Origin: Methylobacterium sp. J-088
GTDB lineage: Bacteria > Pseudomonadota > Alphaproteobacteria > Rhizobiales > Beijerinckiaceae
Direction: 5' to 3'
Length of the DNA stretch: 64,000 nucleotides
Assembly (NCBI RefSeq): GCF_022829295.1
Contig: NZ_JAKSYH010000153.1
Location: forward strand, 1 to 64,000
This document shows, piece after piece, positions 24,472 to 32,735 of the stretch. The notes below the pieces were generated by a model that saw only the letters and a list, made by a program, of their open reading frames with translations, was not told the DNA's origin and made no database searches. Position numbers and translations under genes: made by a program. The number at the start of each line of letters is the position of its first letter. Position 1 is the stretch's first letter.

Positions 24472-24855
24472 TCAGTCGAAGAAACAGCCTGCCGTGCGCG
24501 GCTCCGGAGCGTCGAGGGCAAGCAGATCTTCCGAGATATCCGTCGCTTCCCCCTCAATCGTCGGCGCGTCCAGCTCAGCGAGGTAAGCGACGGCCCGCGC
24601 GCGGGCTTCGGCAAGCTCCGCGCGGGTCATCTCGGAGAGCGGCTTGTCGAGCCCGATGGCGTCGCCGCCGCCGAGCTGCGTCATCTCTGCAAGCGTGCGT
24701 GCCGCCGCCACCCGGGCGTTCTTCGGCGCGGTTCGGTCGCCGGAAATCTCGATCAGGGTACGGGCTGCCACCTCCGCTCCTTCGGTGCGTATCCGGTGTA
24801 TCGCGGCTGCGCGCACTGCGCGGGCCTCACGAGCCTTCTCAGCGTCATCCATCAT
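24472..24855 (-). CDS. Hypothetical island protein (127 residues)
   Basis: Two tandem ATGs follow an AGGAGG ribosome site by five bases. That site overlaps the stop region of the gene upstream (ten-base gap), so the two are one unit. The protein is charged and helical (ARTLIEISGDRTAPKNARVAAARTLAEM), with an acidic C-terminus ending in CFFD. Its tail resembles that of the adjacent 203-residue protein (AVAYLAELDA here, AVAHLARLDA there, both ending FFD). Small terminase-like or packaging-associated functions are possible, but I see no diagnostic motif. Confidence 0.65.
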   Translation of the reverse strand: MMDDAEKAREARAVRAAAIHRIRTEGAEVAARTLIEISGDRTAPKNARVAAARTLAEMTQLGGGDAIGLDKPLSEMTRAELAEARARAVAYLAELDAPTIEGEATDISEDLLALDAPEPRTAGCFFD

Positions 24856-24864
24856 CTTGTCCTC

Positions 24865-25476
24865 CTAGTCGAAAAAGTCGCCTGCAGGCGGCACGTCGTC
24901 GACCGCAGCCGCGAGCTCCGCATCGAGGCGTGCGAGATGAGCGACCGCCTTTGCGCGCAGCGCCGCCCGTTCGACCTGCTCCGGCGTCGTCGTCGGACGC
25001 CGCTCGGCCCTGATCTGTTCGAGCCAGCGGCGCGCGTCGAGGTTGCGGCGCCTACGCGCCCGCTCAGCCGCACTGCCGGGCTTGATCGCCTGCCGCCTGT
25101 CCTCAAGCCCTGCGCGTTCCTCCGGAGGCATGCTTGCGATCTCTGCGCGCCGCTTCCTCCGCGTCCAGGCTTTGAGGGCGTCGCTGCGCGGCTTGCCGGT
25201 TGGGAGGCCGTTCGGAAAGCCGGGCGTGTGCCATCCGGCCGGCCCATCGCCACGCGGAGTTGCGCCCCCGTGGAACCGACATCTTGTCCGCCCCTTGGCG
25301 GGCGTCTGCCGGCACGGCTCTCCGGTCGATTTGGCGAGCGCACCACAACTCGGATGAAGGTGGCGCTCGGCATGGAAGCGCCGGAGGGCCTTGGCGCCGA
25401 TGGCTGGGAAGTCCGGCGCGTAGTGGCCGTCACTGCGGCGTCCCGTTCGCGGACGTGGGGGCGGGCGCCTATGCAT
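24865..25476 (-). CDS. HGGxTP-motif phage/island protein
   Basis: The ATG at 25476 has an AGAGG site eight bases upstream (203 residues); a GTG at 25533 would add 19 residues. The protein shows a cysteine/histidine cluster, CGALAKSTGEPCRQTPAKGRTRCRFHGGATPRG in overview (about residues 43-75), ending in the HGG motif. This cluster is common in small phage- and ICE-borne proteins and probably binds zinc. The rest is arginine-rich helix. The specific role is unknown. Confidence 0.7.
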   Translation of the reverse strand: MHRRPPPRPRTGRRSDGHYAPDFPAIGAKALRRFHAERHLHPSCGALAKSTGEPCRQTPAKGRTRCRFHGGATPRGDGPAGWHTPGFPNGLPTGKPRSDALKAWTRRKRRAEIASMPPEERAGLEDRRQAIKPGSAAERARRRRNLDARRWLEQIRAERRPTTTPEQVERAALRAKAVAHLARLDAELAAAVDDVPPAGDFFD

Positions 25477-25543
25477 CACGGCGTTCCTCTTTGAGGTAGT
25501 TCGGCGAAGCTTCCACACTCCCTGATGATCCACGCTGCGGCGT

Positions 25544-25670
25544 GTCGACTTTGTCGCTTGCGTGCGCGGAGGGGTATCCAGATACTGGAAAACGAAGAGC
25601 GTTAAGGCGAGTAGATTTATTTATTTCTGCGGGGAGTTGGTACCTCGCGTACACAAGCGACAAAGTCGAC
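25544..25670. repeat. Long-spaced inverted repeat between island genes
   Basis: GTCGACTTTGTCGCTTG at 25544-25560 pairs perfectly with its reverse complement at 25654-25670. With two or three mismatches the match extends about eight bases inward. The 93-base spacer is AT-rich (GATTTATTTATTT). The element lies downstream of the DUF3987 replication gene and upstream of the HGGxTP gene. It could be an island origin, paired protein-binding sites or a large hairpin. Confidence 0.7.
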
Positions 25671-25712
25671 AAACCGGACGTGAAGGTGCTCCCAGGGCAT
25701 TCGGACTGTGGT

Positions 25713-28433
25713 TCAAACATCGTTTGACGCCTCCCGCTGCGCCGCGACGGCGGCATCGATCTTCGCCCGCTTGGCCGCGCGTTCCGCTTTTTCTCGAACA
25801 GCACGTTCGGCGAAGCGTCGGTGAACCTCCGGATTGACCTTCCACTCACCGGGCCCCGTCGTGCCGGGCGGCGCTGGCCGAGAAACCTCTACCCAGGCGG
25901 CTTCTTCCAAGTCGCGCATGGCCGTGACGAGCGCGTTCCGGTTCTTGCGCACGTCCTTGTACGCGCGCTCTACGTCTCGGGGCGTGAAGCGTCCCATCTC
26001 CGGATGCGCGAGTATCCAGCCGGCGATCCAGCGAGAAGCCGTCGTGCGATCCTGTGGCTCCGAGTTGGTCTGGTAGAAGCGCCAGGAATGATCCAGCAGG
26101 GAGAGAGAGAAGCGGCCCGCTTTGCGCATCGTGGCGGCTGTGACCGGCTCCCTGACATCCACAACCCCGGTCACGCTCCAACATTCGAGCGCATGGAAGA
26201 TGAGGGTGATCCGCGCCAGCAGCTTGCCCCATTTCGATATGTGGCCCTCCCAAGCCGCTGAGCCACCCGGGAGATGGGCCCGTCGTCGGATGCGCATGTC
26301 GACCTTGTCGAAGATCGCCTGTGCGTCCTCCGAGAGCCTGACGGTGCCGCCGGACGTTTTGTCTATCTTCGCCAGTGCCTGGATCGCACTGTCGTATTCG
26401 GCCAGGGCGCCCATGTCGGGCGCACGGTCGACGAAACGGCGCTCCACGCCGTCCCAGAGCACGAAGAGCGTGCGTTGCCCCAATCCGTCGACACCAAGAT
26501 CCCGAAACATCGGCCCGATCCGGTCCGGCTGCGACGATGACAGGAGCCCCATGAGGGCGGTGTCGGCGCGAACGGGTCGCTTCTCCGAAACACGATCGAG
26601 GATGATGCTCCCACCGTCGAAGAATTGGAGCGCACGTCCTCTGTCTCCGGCGCCGGTGCGCTTGTATGCGCCGAAGTCCAGGAAGGAGACGTACTCGTCT
26701 ACGACACGCATCAGGCCCCGCGGGTTCTGCTGATGCATCCTGATCTGCTGCTCCGGCGTCACATCGTCGATCGTTGCACGTCGCCAAGGCGGCGGCGGTC
26801 CGACCAATGCTGCGTTGTCCTTCCCAGCTGCGGCCTTCCTCGCCTCATAGGCCCGATGCTCTCGCTCACTGGCATCCATGAGGCGCTTATCGACGTCGCG
26901 AAGCGGCTTCATTGCGCTGCTGGTGGTCGGAGACTTCGCACAGCCGGGTGGTCCGACCAGAACCGTCCAGAGCGCGGCGGGCTCGGTGTAGGTCGTATCG
27001 TGGCGCCGCGGCTGGATCCGTAAGGCGTTGCCGATCGCGCCACCGGCCACCGTCACGGCGGCTGCGGCGGCGAACATCATAGGTACACCGATCCGGTCCG
27101 CCTCAGTCCGTGCATAGCCTTCGACCACTTCCGGCAGGCTCCCCTCGGGGGGTGTGGACAGGTCAGCCGGATCGTCGTCGCCGAAGATGTCATGTGGATC
27201 TTCGCCGCCGAAGGTCTTGCTTGCCACAGCGGGTGCTGCGCCATCTGCGTCGACAACCGGCGTGAACATCGCTGCCGGCCCTGCCCTGGCGACCTTAGTG
27301 AAAGCCTTCTCGACGGTCCCTGCGAGATAGGTCTCCGCCCGGCCGGAGCCGCGGTGCTCGTCTTCGTCCTCGAACTTGTCGGGCGAGTATGCGACCACGA
27401 TCGCGGCGACTTCCGCCCGGTCCGACATGCCTCCCTCGACACTGGCGCACGCGATGGCGAAGTCGCGGTCCGACCGTCCGCCTTGCTCGGCGCGCTCAGC
27501 GTTCAGCAGCTTGTCGAGCACGGGGTGCGCTGCGCGGGCGGCTGTGAGGCGCACCACCAGATCGGCCGGCAGTTCGCCGGGGTGACCGGCGGCCTCCCAC
27601 GCGAGGGACATATCGAACGCAGCGGGCGGGGTAGGGTCGGCCGGCTCAAGCTCATCCGGTGGCGCCAGGGCAGCGAGACTGTCGAGGGTGTGGAAGCGAT
27701 TGGGCGTGAACACTGTGCCCTTCGCAGCGGCCGGCTTGCGCCCGCGCTCTCGCTTCTTCGCATTCGGCCGGTTCACCGTCCCAGGCAGCCGGAACAGATG
27801 GGCGGCGTCGTTCGTGGCATCGCCACCGTACAGGCGTGCGAGCGCACGGGACTGCGCCTCGACCGCCGCGATGTTCTCGGCTGTCGCCATCAACGGTTTC
27901 AGGAACAGGAATGCGATCTGCAAGCCCGCACCACTGTCGATGATGGCACTCGGGCCGCAGGGATCGGCGATCATGCTTTTGGCCACGCCCCGCAGGCGTT
28001 CGCGCTCGCGCGCGAGACCATCGGGTTCGGCCTCGATCTCCGGTCGCGGATCGATGTCGACGACCACACCCCTCAATGTGGAAAGATCCTCACGCCGGAC
28101 CCGCCCCGCCTTCCCTTGCTGCCGATCCGGCGGGACCGGCTCGTTCAGGGCGAAGTGCAGATTATGGGTGCTCTGTCGCTCCTCAATCCATGCCGACATG
28201 GCATCCAACTCGGTTGGCAGCGTGAACGTGCGCCCGTAGCAGACGCGCGTCTCGGGATGGATCGCCGCGACCGCGATGAGGCCGTTGCCGATCAGATCGA
28301 CGACGAACGCCGCGGCCTTCGGCGTGTCGCCCTTCGGCACGGCAGGTGTGGGCGGCGCTGCGGCCGTTGAAGCGGCCTCGACGGCGACTGATTGCGGACT
28401 GGACTGGCCGGGACCATAATTGCCTGCGTCCAT
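25713..28433 (-). CDS. DUF3987 family primase/helicase-like replication protein
   Basis: The ATG at 28433 (AGGA eight bases upstream; 906 residues) is preferred over the far upstream ATG, which would overlap the neighbouring gene. The N-terminal half resembles primase/RepB-type domains of mobile elements (RGVVVDIDPRPE, AHLFRLPGTVNRPNAKK). The C-terminal half is DUF3987 with Walker A GPPGCAKS, VDEYVSFLDFGAYKR, and a helical tail with an RFAERAVREKAERAAKRAK stretch. Such proteins replicate or restart plasmids, phages and satellites. It is the best candidate for autonomous replication of the excised island. Confidence 0.82.
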   Translation of the reverse strand: MDAGNYGPGQSSPQSVAVEAASTAAAPPTPAVPKGDTPKAAAFVVDLIGNGLIAVAAIHPETRVCYGRTFTLPTELDAMSAWIEERQSTHNLHFALNEPVPPDRQQGKAGRVRREDLSTLRGVVVDIDPRPEIEAEPDGLARERERLRGVAKSMIADPCGPSAIIDSGAGLQIAFLFLKPLMATAENIAAVEAQSRALARLYGGDATNDAAHLFRLPGTVNRPNAKKRERGRKPAAAKGTVFTPNRFHTLDSLAALAPPDELEPADPTPPAAFDMSLAWEAAGHPGELPADLVVRLTAARAAHPVLDKLLNAERAEQGGRSDRDFAIACASVEGGMSDRAEVAAIVVAYSPDKFEDEDEHRGSGRAETYLAGTVEKAFTKVARAGPAAMFTPVVDADGAAPAVASKTFGGEDPHDIFGDDDPADLSTPPEGSLPEVVEGYARTEADRIGVPMMFAAAAAVTVAGGAIGNALRIQPRRHDTTYTEPAALWTVLVGPPGCAKSPTTSSAMKPLRDVDKRLMDASEREHRAYEARKAAAGKDNAALVGPPPPWRRATIDDVTPEQQIRMHQQNPRGLMRVVDEYVSFLDFGAYKRTGAGDRGRALQFFDGGSIILDRVSEKRPVRADTALMGLLSSSQPDRIGPMFRDLGVDGLGQRTLFVLWDGVERRFVDRAPDMGALAEYDSAIQALAKIDKTSGGTVRLSEDAQAIFDKVDMRIRRRAHLPGGSAAWEGHISKWGKLLARITLIFHALECWSVTGVVDVREPVTAATMRKAGRFSLSLLDHSWRFYQTNSEPQDRTTASRWIAGWILAHPEMGRFTPRDVERAYKDVRKNRNALVTAMRDLEEAAWVEVSRPAPPGTTGPGEWKVNPEVHRRFAERAVREKAERAAKRAKIDAAVAAQREASNDV

Positions 28434-28534
28434 GATGCTTTTCCTGCGGGCGGCGGTGCTGGCCGGCGCTCGCGTGCTGGAATTTAGAGACGATGCGGCG
28501 GCTGCCCGGTGGTGCGGGGGCCGCCGTTTCGCGT

Positions 28535-28948
28535 TCAAGGAGAGGCGGGGGTGTCAGGCCAGGGCGTACGAGCGACGATGGGCGCGAGGCCGTTGTACCC
28601 GTGCGCGTGGTTCGTCCGGACGTATTCGACGGCCCGCATCACGCCTGCGCGGTCGTTCTTCCGGAGGTGAAGGGGCACGCTCACGTAGTAGACGAGGAAG
28701 CGCCTCTTGAGATCGTCTCGCACCCACAGGATGGCGTTCGCGTCGCGGCCCACTCCATTCGGACCGATGTCGCTTTCGATCATAGGTCGGATTTGGAGTA
28801 CACGAGAGCTGTTGGGGTCGAAGAACTCGTTGTTCCCGGCCGCGAAATTGTTTTGAAATACGTTCGCTCGGGGGAAGAACATTGAGAGCATCCGACCGCC
28901 TGGCATGAGGCCGGTGGTGCATGCGACGGGATATGAGGTGCCGGTCAT
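28535..28948 (-). CDS. Hypothetical island protein (137 residues)
   Basis: The ATG at 28948 overlaps the stop of the excisionase-like gene as TGATG, so the two are coupled. The protein has ANVFQNNFAAGNNEFFDPNSS and a basic segment ILWVRDDLKRRFLVYYVSVPLHL, with no membrane helix. I recognise no family. Its place between excisionase and replication protein suggests a role in island mobility or its control. Confidence 0.6.
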   Translation of the reverse strand: MTGTSYPVACTTGLMPGGRMLSMFFPRANVFQNNFAAGNNEFFDPNSSRVLQIRPMIESDIGPNGVGRDANAILWVRDDLKRRFLVYYVSVPLHLRKNDRAGVMRAVEYVRTNHAHGYNGLAPIVARTPWPDTPASP

Positions 28949-29151
28949 CACGCAGCCCTCACGCAGCTCGCCAGGAATGCGTCGGCGTCCGCGCGGCGGA
29001 CCAGGGTCCGTCGCCCGATCTTGAGGGGCTTCAGATCGCCCCGCTCGAAAAGGCGGTAGACTCCGGTCCGCGAGATGCGCAGGTAATCGGCGAACTCGTC
29101 GACGGTCATGGCGCCGGGTGCGCCGGGAGGTGCGGCTTCTTTCTTGGACAT
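28948..29151 (-). CDS. AlpA/excisionase-like helix-turn-helix protein
   Basis: This 67-residue protein has a MerR/AlpA-type DNA-binding core: MTVDEFADYLRISRTGVYRL, then FERGDLKPLKIGRRTLVRRADADAFL. That is the usual pattern of phage and island excisionases and of plasmid regulators. It heads the leftward run 29151 to 25713 and sits near the right end of the island, far from the integrase. It likely directs excision and/or controls the replication gene. Confidence 0.82.
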   Translation of the reverse strand: MSKKEAAPPGAPGAMTVDEFADYLRISRTGVYRLFERGDLKPLKIGRRTLVRRADADAFLASCVRAA

Positions 29152-29229
29152 CGTGGGCCTCAGCGGTTCGAAGTGCGCTGAGACGGTGCCTCGGGATACA
29201 TCGGAATAACCGAGCGCCGATGACTGCTT

Positions 29230-29787
29230 TTATTCGGCGTTCGGATCCTGGCCGGCAGCCTCAATCGCGCCGGGCCACCAGTCAGGTTCCAAATGCTCCT
29301 CATCCTCGATCTCATCGAAGAAGAGGTGCGGCCACTGCGGCTGAAACTTCCGGTAGGCGTCGGCGACCGCTTCGGCCGTCATGTCCGGCCTGCTTCCGCC
29401 TTTCCCGTGCGCTGTGCCCAGTAGACCAGCTCCGATGCCGCGTTTCTCCCGCAGGCGGGGATCGGCGAGATACCGAGGTGCCTCCTTGAAGGCCTGCTCT
29501 TCCGTCCGCCCGACTTCCATCAGGTCTCGAACGACCGCGTTGATCAGCAGCATCCGAGGCGTTTCCTTCGGACGACCTGGGCCGAACAGGGCCTCTCGCG
29601 TGAGCCCCATCTTCCTGAGAAGCATCCGAGCCGCGGGCGTGCTCTGCGCAAGGGCGCGCCTCAGCCCCTCGAACGATTCGCCGCAGCTCGCGGCCTCAGC
29701 AGCCAGAAAGTCGAGCGCGTCCCGGCCGGCGTCGACCTTCCGGCCATTCGGCCAGCGGGCAGTAAGCTCAGGCTTTGGACGGCTCAT
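29230..29787 (-). CDS. Hypothetical island-end protein (185 residues)
   Basis: The ATG at 29787 is chosen because upstream sequence in this frame enters the tRNA region. The protein is soluble, with a basic N-terminus (MSRPKPELTARWPNGRKVDAG), a helical middle (LRRALAQSTPAARMLLRKMGL) and an acidic, tryptophan-rich C-terminus (WPHLFFDEIEDEEHLEPDWW). No family is recognised. It is the gene nearest the intact tRNA-Glu, 79 bases from its 3' end. Confidence 0.6.
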   Translation of the reverse strand: MSRPKPELTARWPNGRKVDAGRDALDFLAAEAASCGESFEGLRRALAQSTPAARMLLRKMGLTREALFGPGRPKETPRMLLINAVVRDLMEVGRTEEQAFKEAPRYLADPRLREKRGIGAGLLGTAHGKGGSRPDMTAEAVADAYRKFQPQWPHLFFDEIEDEEHLEPDWWPGAIEAAGQDPNAE

Positions 29788-29857
29788 GATGCCGATCCGC
29801 CTGCAACGATTTTGACAACGAAACGCGCCCACATCGCAATCATCACATCTAAGTGCT

Positions 29858-29916
29858 TGATTTTGCTGGCGCGCCCTACGGGAATCGAACCCGTGTTTTC
29901 GCCGTGAAAGGGCGAC
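29858..29916. repeat. Right attachment repeat, inside intact tRNA-Glu
   Basis: This 59-base direct repeat is partner to 7764-7822. It covers nine bases 3' of the tRNA and the tRNA from its CCA end to the 5' strand of the anticodon stem. Recombination within this block recreates a full tRNA on this side while displacing the old 3' half to the left end. Confidence 0.92.
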
Positions 29917-29942
29917 GTCCTGGACCGCTAGACGAAGGGCGC
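29867..29942 (-). tRNA. tRNA-Glu (anticodon UUC), island integration site
   Basis: This is a 76-base cloverleaf with genome-encoded CCA. Acceptor strands GCGCCCT and AGGGCGC pair fully, the discriminator is G, and the T-arm contains GGTTCGATTCC. The anticodon stem TCGCC/GGCGA encloses loop CTTTCAC with UUC at positions 34-36. The island occupies its 3' side, and the cob genes diverge from its 5' side. Confidence 0.95.
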
Positions 29943-30048
29943 ATTGGCTAGGCCGGGGTTCTATAGTCGGACCGGGGGCGGCCGGCAACCGCCGAAGCGC
30001 CACATCGCTCCGGTTTGACCGGAGGCCGGCTTGGGGCGATGGAGGGGC

Positions 30049-30591
30049 ATGCCTGAACCCACTCCCCGCATGACCCTCGTCCTCGGCGGGGCGCGGTCCG
30101 GCAAGAGCGCCTACGCGGAGGGGGTGATCGAGGCCTGCTCCGGGCCGTGGCTCTACCTCGCCACCGCCCAGGCCTTCGATGACGAGATGGTCGACCGCAT
30201 CGCCCAGCACCGCGCCCGGCGCGCCGGAGCGTGGCGCACCCGCGACGTGCCGCTCGCCCTGCCGGAGGCGGTGGCCGAGGCGGAGGGGCCCGTCCTGGTC
30301 GATTGCCTCACCCTGTGGCTCACCAACCTGATCCTGGCGGAGGCCGATCTGGAAGACGCGACCGTGCGGCTCATCGCCGCCTGCGCGGGCGCGCCGGGGC
30401 CGCTGGTGCTGGTCGGCAACGAGGTCGGGCTCGGGATCGTACCCGACAATGCCCTCGCCCGCCGCTTCCGCGACGCGGCCGGGCGCCTGCATCAGCGGCT
30501 CGCCACCGAGGCCGACCGGGTCGTTCTCACCGTGGCCGGGCTGCCGCTGATCGTCAAACCCCAAGCCACTTTTTCGGGAGCCCCCGCATGA
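30049..30591 (+). CDS. cobU: Adenosylcobinamide kinase/guanylyltransferase
   Basis: The ATG at 30049 sits just behind a GGAGGGG run; a TTG at 30031 is less likely. The 180-residue cytoplasmic enzyme phosphorylates adenosylcobinamide and transfers GMP to it in vitamin B12 nucleotide-loop assembly (called CobP in aerobic pathways). The P-loop is LGGARSGKS (about residues 11-19), with [14 protein letters not shown] and the family-specific [19 protein letters not shown]. The stop overlaps the cobO start (ATGA), so the pair is coupled. Confidence 0.92.
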   Translation: MPEPTPRMTLVLGGARSGKSAYAEGVIEACSGPWLYLATAQAFDDEMVDRIAQHRARRAGAWRTRDVPLALPEAVAEAEGPVLVDCLTLWLTNLILAEADLEDATVRLIAACAGAPGPLVLVGNEVGLGIVPDNALARRFRDAAGRLHQRLATEADRVVLTVAGLPLIVKPQATFSGAPA

Positions 30592-31190
30592 ACGAGGACG
30601 AAGCCCGCCACCGCGCCAAGATGGAGAAGCGCAAGGCCGTGCAGGACGCCGAGGTGGCGGAGAAGACCCTCGAGAAGGGCCTGCTCATGGTCCATACCGG
30701 CCCCGGCAAGGGCAAGAGCACGGCGGCGCTCGGGCTGATGCTGCGCGCGCTCGGCCGGTCCTGGCGGGTCGGCATGGTACAGTTCATCAAGGGCGGTTGG
30801 GACACGGGCGAGCGCCACGCGGTGGCGGCCTTCGGCGACCGGGTCGTGTGGCACACCCTCGGGGAGGGCTTCACCTGGGAGACCCAGGACAAGGCCCGCG
30901 ACATCGCCGCCTGCCGCCACGCCTGGGACGTCGCCGAGGGCCTGATGGCCGAGCCGACGATCCGTCTCCTCGTCCTCGACGAGCTCAACATCGCGCTGCG
31001 CTACGATTACCTCGACCTCGACGCGGTCCTGGCCGCGCTCCGGGACCGCCGGCCGGACCTGCACGTCGTGGTCACCGGCCGCAACGCCAAGCCCGCCCTG
31101 ATCGAGGCCGCCGATTGCGTCACCGAGATGGGCAGCGTGAAGCACCATTTCGCCGCCGGCGTGAAGGCGCAGGAAGGGATCGAGTTCTGA
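30588..31190 (+). CDS. cobO: Cob(I)yrinic acid a,c-diamide adenosyltransferase
   Basis: This 200-residue CobA/CobO-type corrinoid adenosyltransferase transfers the 5'-deoxyadenosyl group from ATP to the cobalt. The P-loop-like [12 protein letters not shown] is at about 38-49, followed by [32 protein letters not shown] and the C-terminal [27 protein letters not shown] tail (last 23 residues). It is translated from an ATG overlapping cobU and followed after 23 bases by cobQ. Confidence 0.94.
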   Translation: MNEDEARHRAKMEKRKAVQDAEVAEKTLEKGLLMVHTGPGKGKSTAALGLMLRALGRSWRVGMVQFIKGGWDTGERHAVAAFGDRVVWHTLGEGFTWETQDKARDIAACRHAWDVAEGLMAEPTIRLLVLDELNIALRYDYLDLDAVLAALRDRRPDLHVVVTGRNAKPALIEAADCVTEMGSVKHHFAAGVKAQEGIEF

Positions 31191-31213
31191 GCCCGCCGCG
31201 CGCAAGGGCCCTG

Positions 31214-32656
31214 ATGATCCAGGGCACCGGCTCCGATGTCGGCAAGTCGCTGATCGTCGCGGGGCTGGCGCGCGCCTTCACCAACAGGGGCTTGGTGGTC
31301 CGGCCGTTCAAGCCGCAGAACATGTCGAACAACGCCGCCGTCACGGCCGATGGCGGCGAGATCGGCCGGGCGCAGGCGCTCCAGGCCCGGGCCGCCCGGG
31401 TGGCGCCCTCCGTGCACATGAACCCCGTGCTGCTGAAGCCGCAGAGCGAGGTCGGCTCCCAGGTGGTGGTGCAGGGCCGGATGGTCGCGACCGTGAAGGC
31501 CCGCGACTACCAGGCCTGGAAGCCCCGGCTGATGTCCGCCGTCCTCGACAGTTTCTCGCGATTGGCGGACGAGGCCGATCTCGTCCTCGTGGAGGGTGCG
31601 GGCTCGGCCTCCGAAGTGAATCTGCGCGCGGGCGACATCGCCAATATGGGCTTCGCCCGGGCCACCGGCACGCCGGTCGTGCTGCTCGGCGACATCGACC
31701 GGGGCGGGGTGATCGCCAGCCTCGTCGGCACGAAGGCCGTGATCGACCCCGACGATGCCGCCATGATCGCGGGCTTCATCGTCAACCGGTTCCGGGGCGA
31801 TCCGAGCCTGTTCGCCGACGGGATGCGGCTGATCGCCGAGCGCACCGGCTGGGCGTCCCTCGGCCTCGTGCCGCATTTCCCCGACGCCGCCCGCCTGCCG
31901 GCCGAGGACGTGCTGGGGCTCGCAGGCTCGGAATCCCGTGGCCCTAAGGCCGTCACGGTGGCGGTGCCGGTGCTGCCGCGGATCGCCAATTTCGACGACC
32001 TCGATCCCCTGCGGGCGGAGCCCGGCGTGTCGGTGGTGCTGGTCCGGCCCGGCACGCCGATCCCCGCGGAGGCCGCCCTCGTGCTGCTGCCGGGCTCCAA
32101 GACCACGATCGACGACCTGGAGGCGTTTCGCCAAGAGGGCTGGGACATCGACCTGCGGGCGCATGTCCGCCGGGGCGGCCGGGTACTCGGGCTGTGCGGC
32201 GGCTACCAGATGCTCGGGAAGAGTCTCGCCGACCCGCACGGGATCGAGGGCGCCCCCCGCACAGTGCCGGGCCTCGGCCTCCTCGACGTCGCGACCGTGA
32301 TGACCCCGGAAAAACGCCTCGCCGCCGTCACCGGCACGAGCCTGCCCGACGGCGTGCCGTTCGCGGGCTACGAGATGCATATCGGCGCCACCGAGGGCCC
32401 CGACGCGGCCCGTCCGCTCCTGCGTCTCGCGGACGGGCGCCTGGACGGGGCGGTCTCGGCGGATGGGCGCGTGGCCGGGACCTACGTGCACGGCCTGTTC
32501 GCCGACGACGCCCAGCGGGCCGCGTGGCTCGCGCGCCTCGGGACCGCCTCGGCAGACGCGGGCTACGAGGCCGGGGTCGAGGCGGCCCTCGACGGGCTCG
32601 CGCGCCACATCGCGGCCCATGTCGATTGCGACCGCCTCCTGACACTCGCCCGGTAG
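31214..32656 (+). CDS. cobQ: Cobyric acid synthase
   Basis: This 480-residue amidotransferase adds four amide groups (b, d, e, g) to adenosylcobyrinic acid a,c-diamide using glutamine and ATP. The N-terminal synthetase begins [11 protein letters not shown] and has [13 protein letters not shown]. The C-terminal class I glutaminase domain has the nucleophile in [11 protein letters not shown] (about residue 333) and a late histidine in [10 protein letters not shown]. The ATG at 31214 may omit a few residues, since family members often begin slightly upstream, but no better start codon is present. It ends the cob run. Confidence 0.93.
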   Translation: MIQGTGSDVGKSLIVAGLARAFTNRGLVVRPFKPQNMSNNAAVTADGGEIGRAQALQARAARVAPSVHMNPVLLKPQSEVGSQVVVQGRMVATVKARDYQAWKPRLMSAVLDSFSRLADEADLVLVEGAGSASEVNLRAGDIANMGFARATGTPVVLLGDIDRGGVIASLVGTKAVIDPDDAAMIAGFIVNRFRGDPSLFADGMRLIAERTGWASLGLVPHFPDAARLPAEDVLGLAGSESRGPKAVTVAVPVLPRIANFDDLDPLRAEPGVSVVLVRPGTPIPAEAALVLLPGSKTTIDDLEAFRQEGWDIDLRAHVRRGGRVLGLCGGYQMLGKSLADPHGIEGAPRTVPGLGLLDVATVMTPEKRLAAVTGTSLPDGVPFAGYEMHIGATEGPDAARPLLRLADGRLDGAVSADGRVAGTYVHGLFADDAQRAAWLARLGTASADAGYEAGVEAALDGLARHIAAHVDCDRLLTLAR

Positions 32657-32735
32657 CCGCGGGGCGGGTCAGCGATTACTCTGCGTAATGGCAGGCCCTC
32701 GCCACGAGGGGCCGCGACCGCCCGGAGGAACGCCG

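Larger units (their letters stand above)
7773..29916. mobile_element. Integrative genomic island in tRNA-Glu, about 22 kb
   Basis: The island is bounded by a direct repeat of the 3' half of tRNA-Glu: 7764-7822 on the left, and inside the intact tRNA at 29858-29916 on the right. It contains a tyrosine integrase, an AlpA-like excisionase, a DUF3987 primase/helicase, a serine recombinase and HGGxTP-type small genes. The cargo is a restriction-type operon, a TIR-like membrane protein, a DUF2971 protein and an IS5-family copy. Because the tRNA is on the minus strand with its 3' end to the left, island DNA is expected to lie left of it, as seen. No conjugation, capsid or tail genes are visible, so it would need a helper to transfer between cells. 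Confidence 0.88.

Noticed and set aside
27192-28370. 392-codon plus-strand frame opposite the DUF3987 gene
   Set aside because: No ribosome site or domain; codon pattern is that of an antisense shadow.
30001-30048. Cobalamin riboswitch upstream of cobU
   Set aside because: There are only about 100 bases between tRNA-Glu and cobU, too short, and no B12-box-like sequence is seen.
29788-30564. N-terminal extension of the 185-residue island protein through tRNA-Glu and cobU
   Set aside because: It would cross the tRNA on the same strand and run antisense to cobU; the ATG at 29787 is the sensible start.
31007-32620. Long minus-strand open frame opposite cobQ (537 codons)
   Set aside because: His/Arg/Gly-rich antisense shadow of a GC-rich gene; cobQ on the plus strand has clear motifs.
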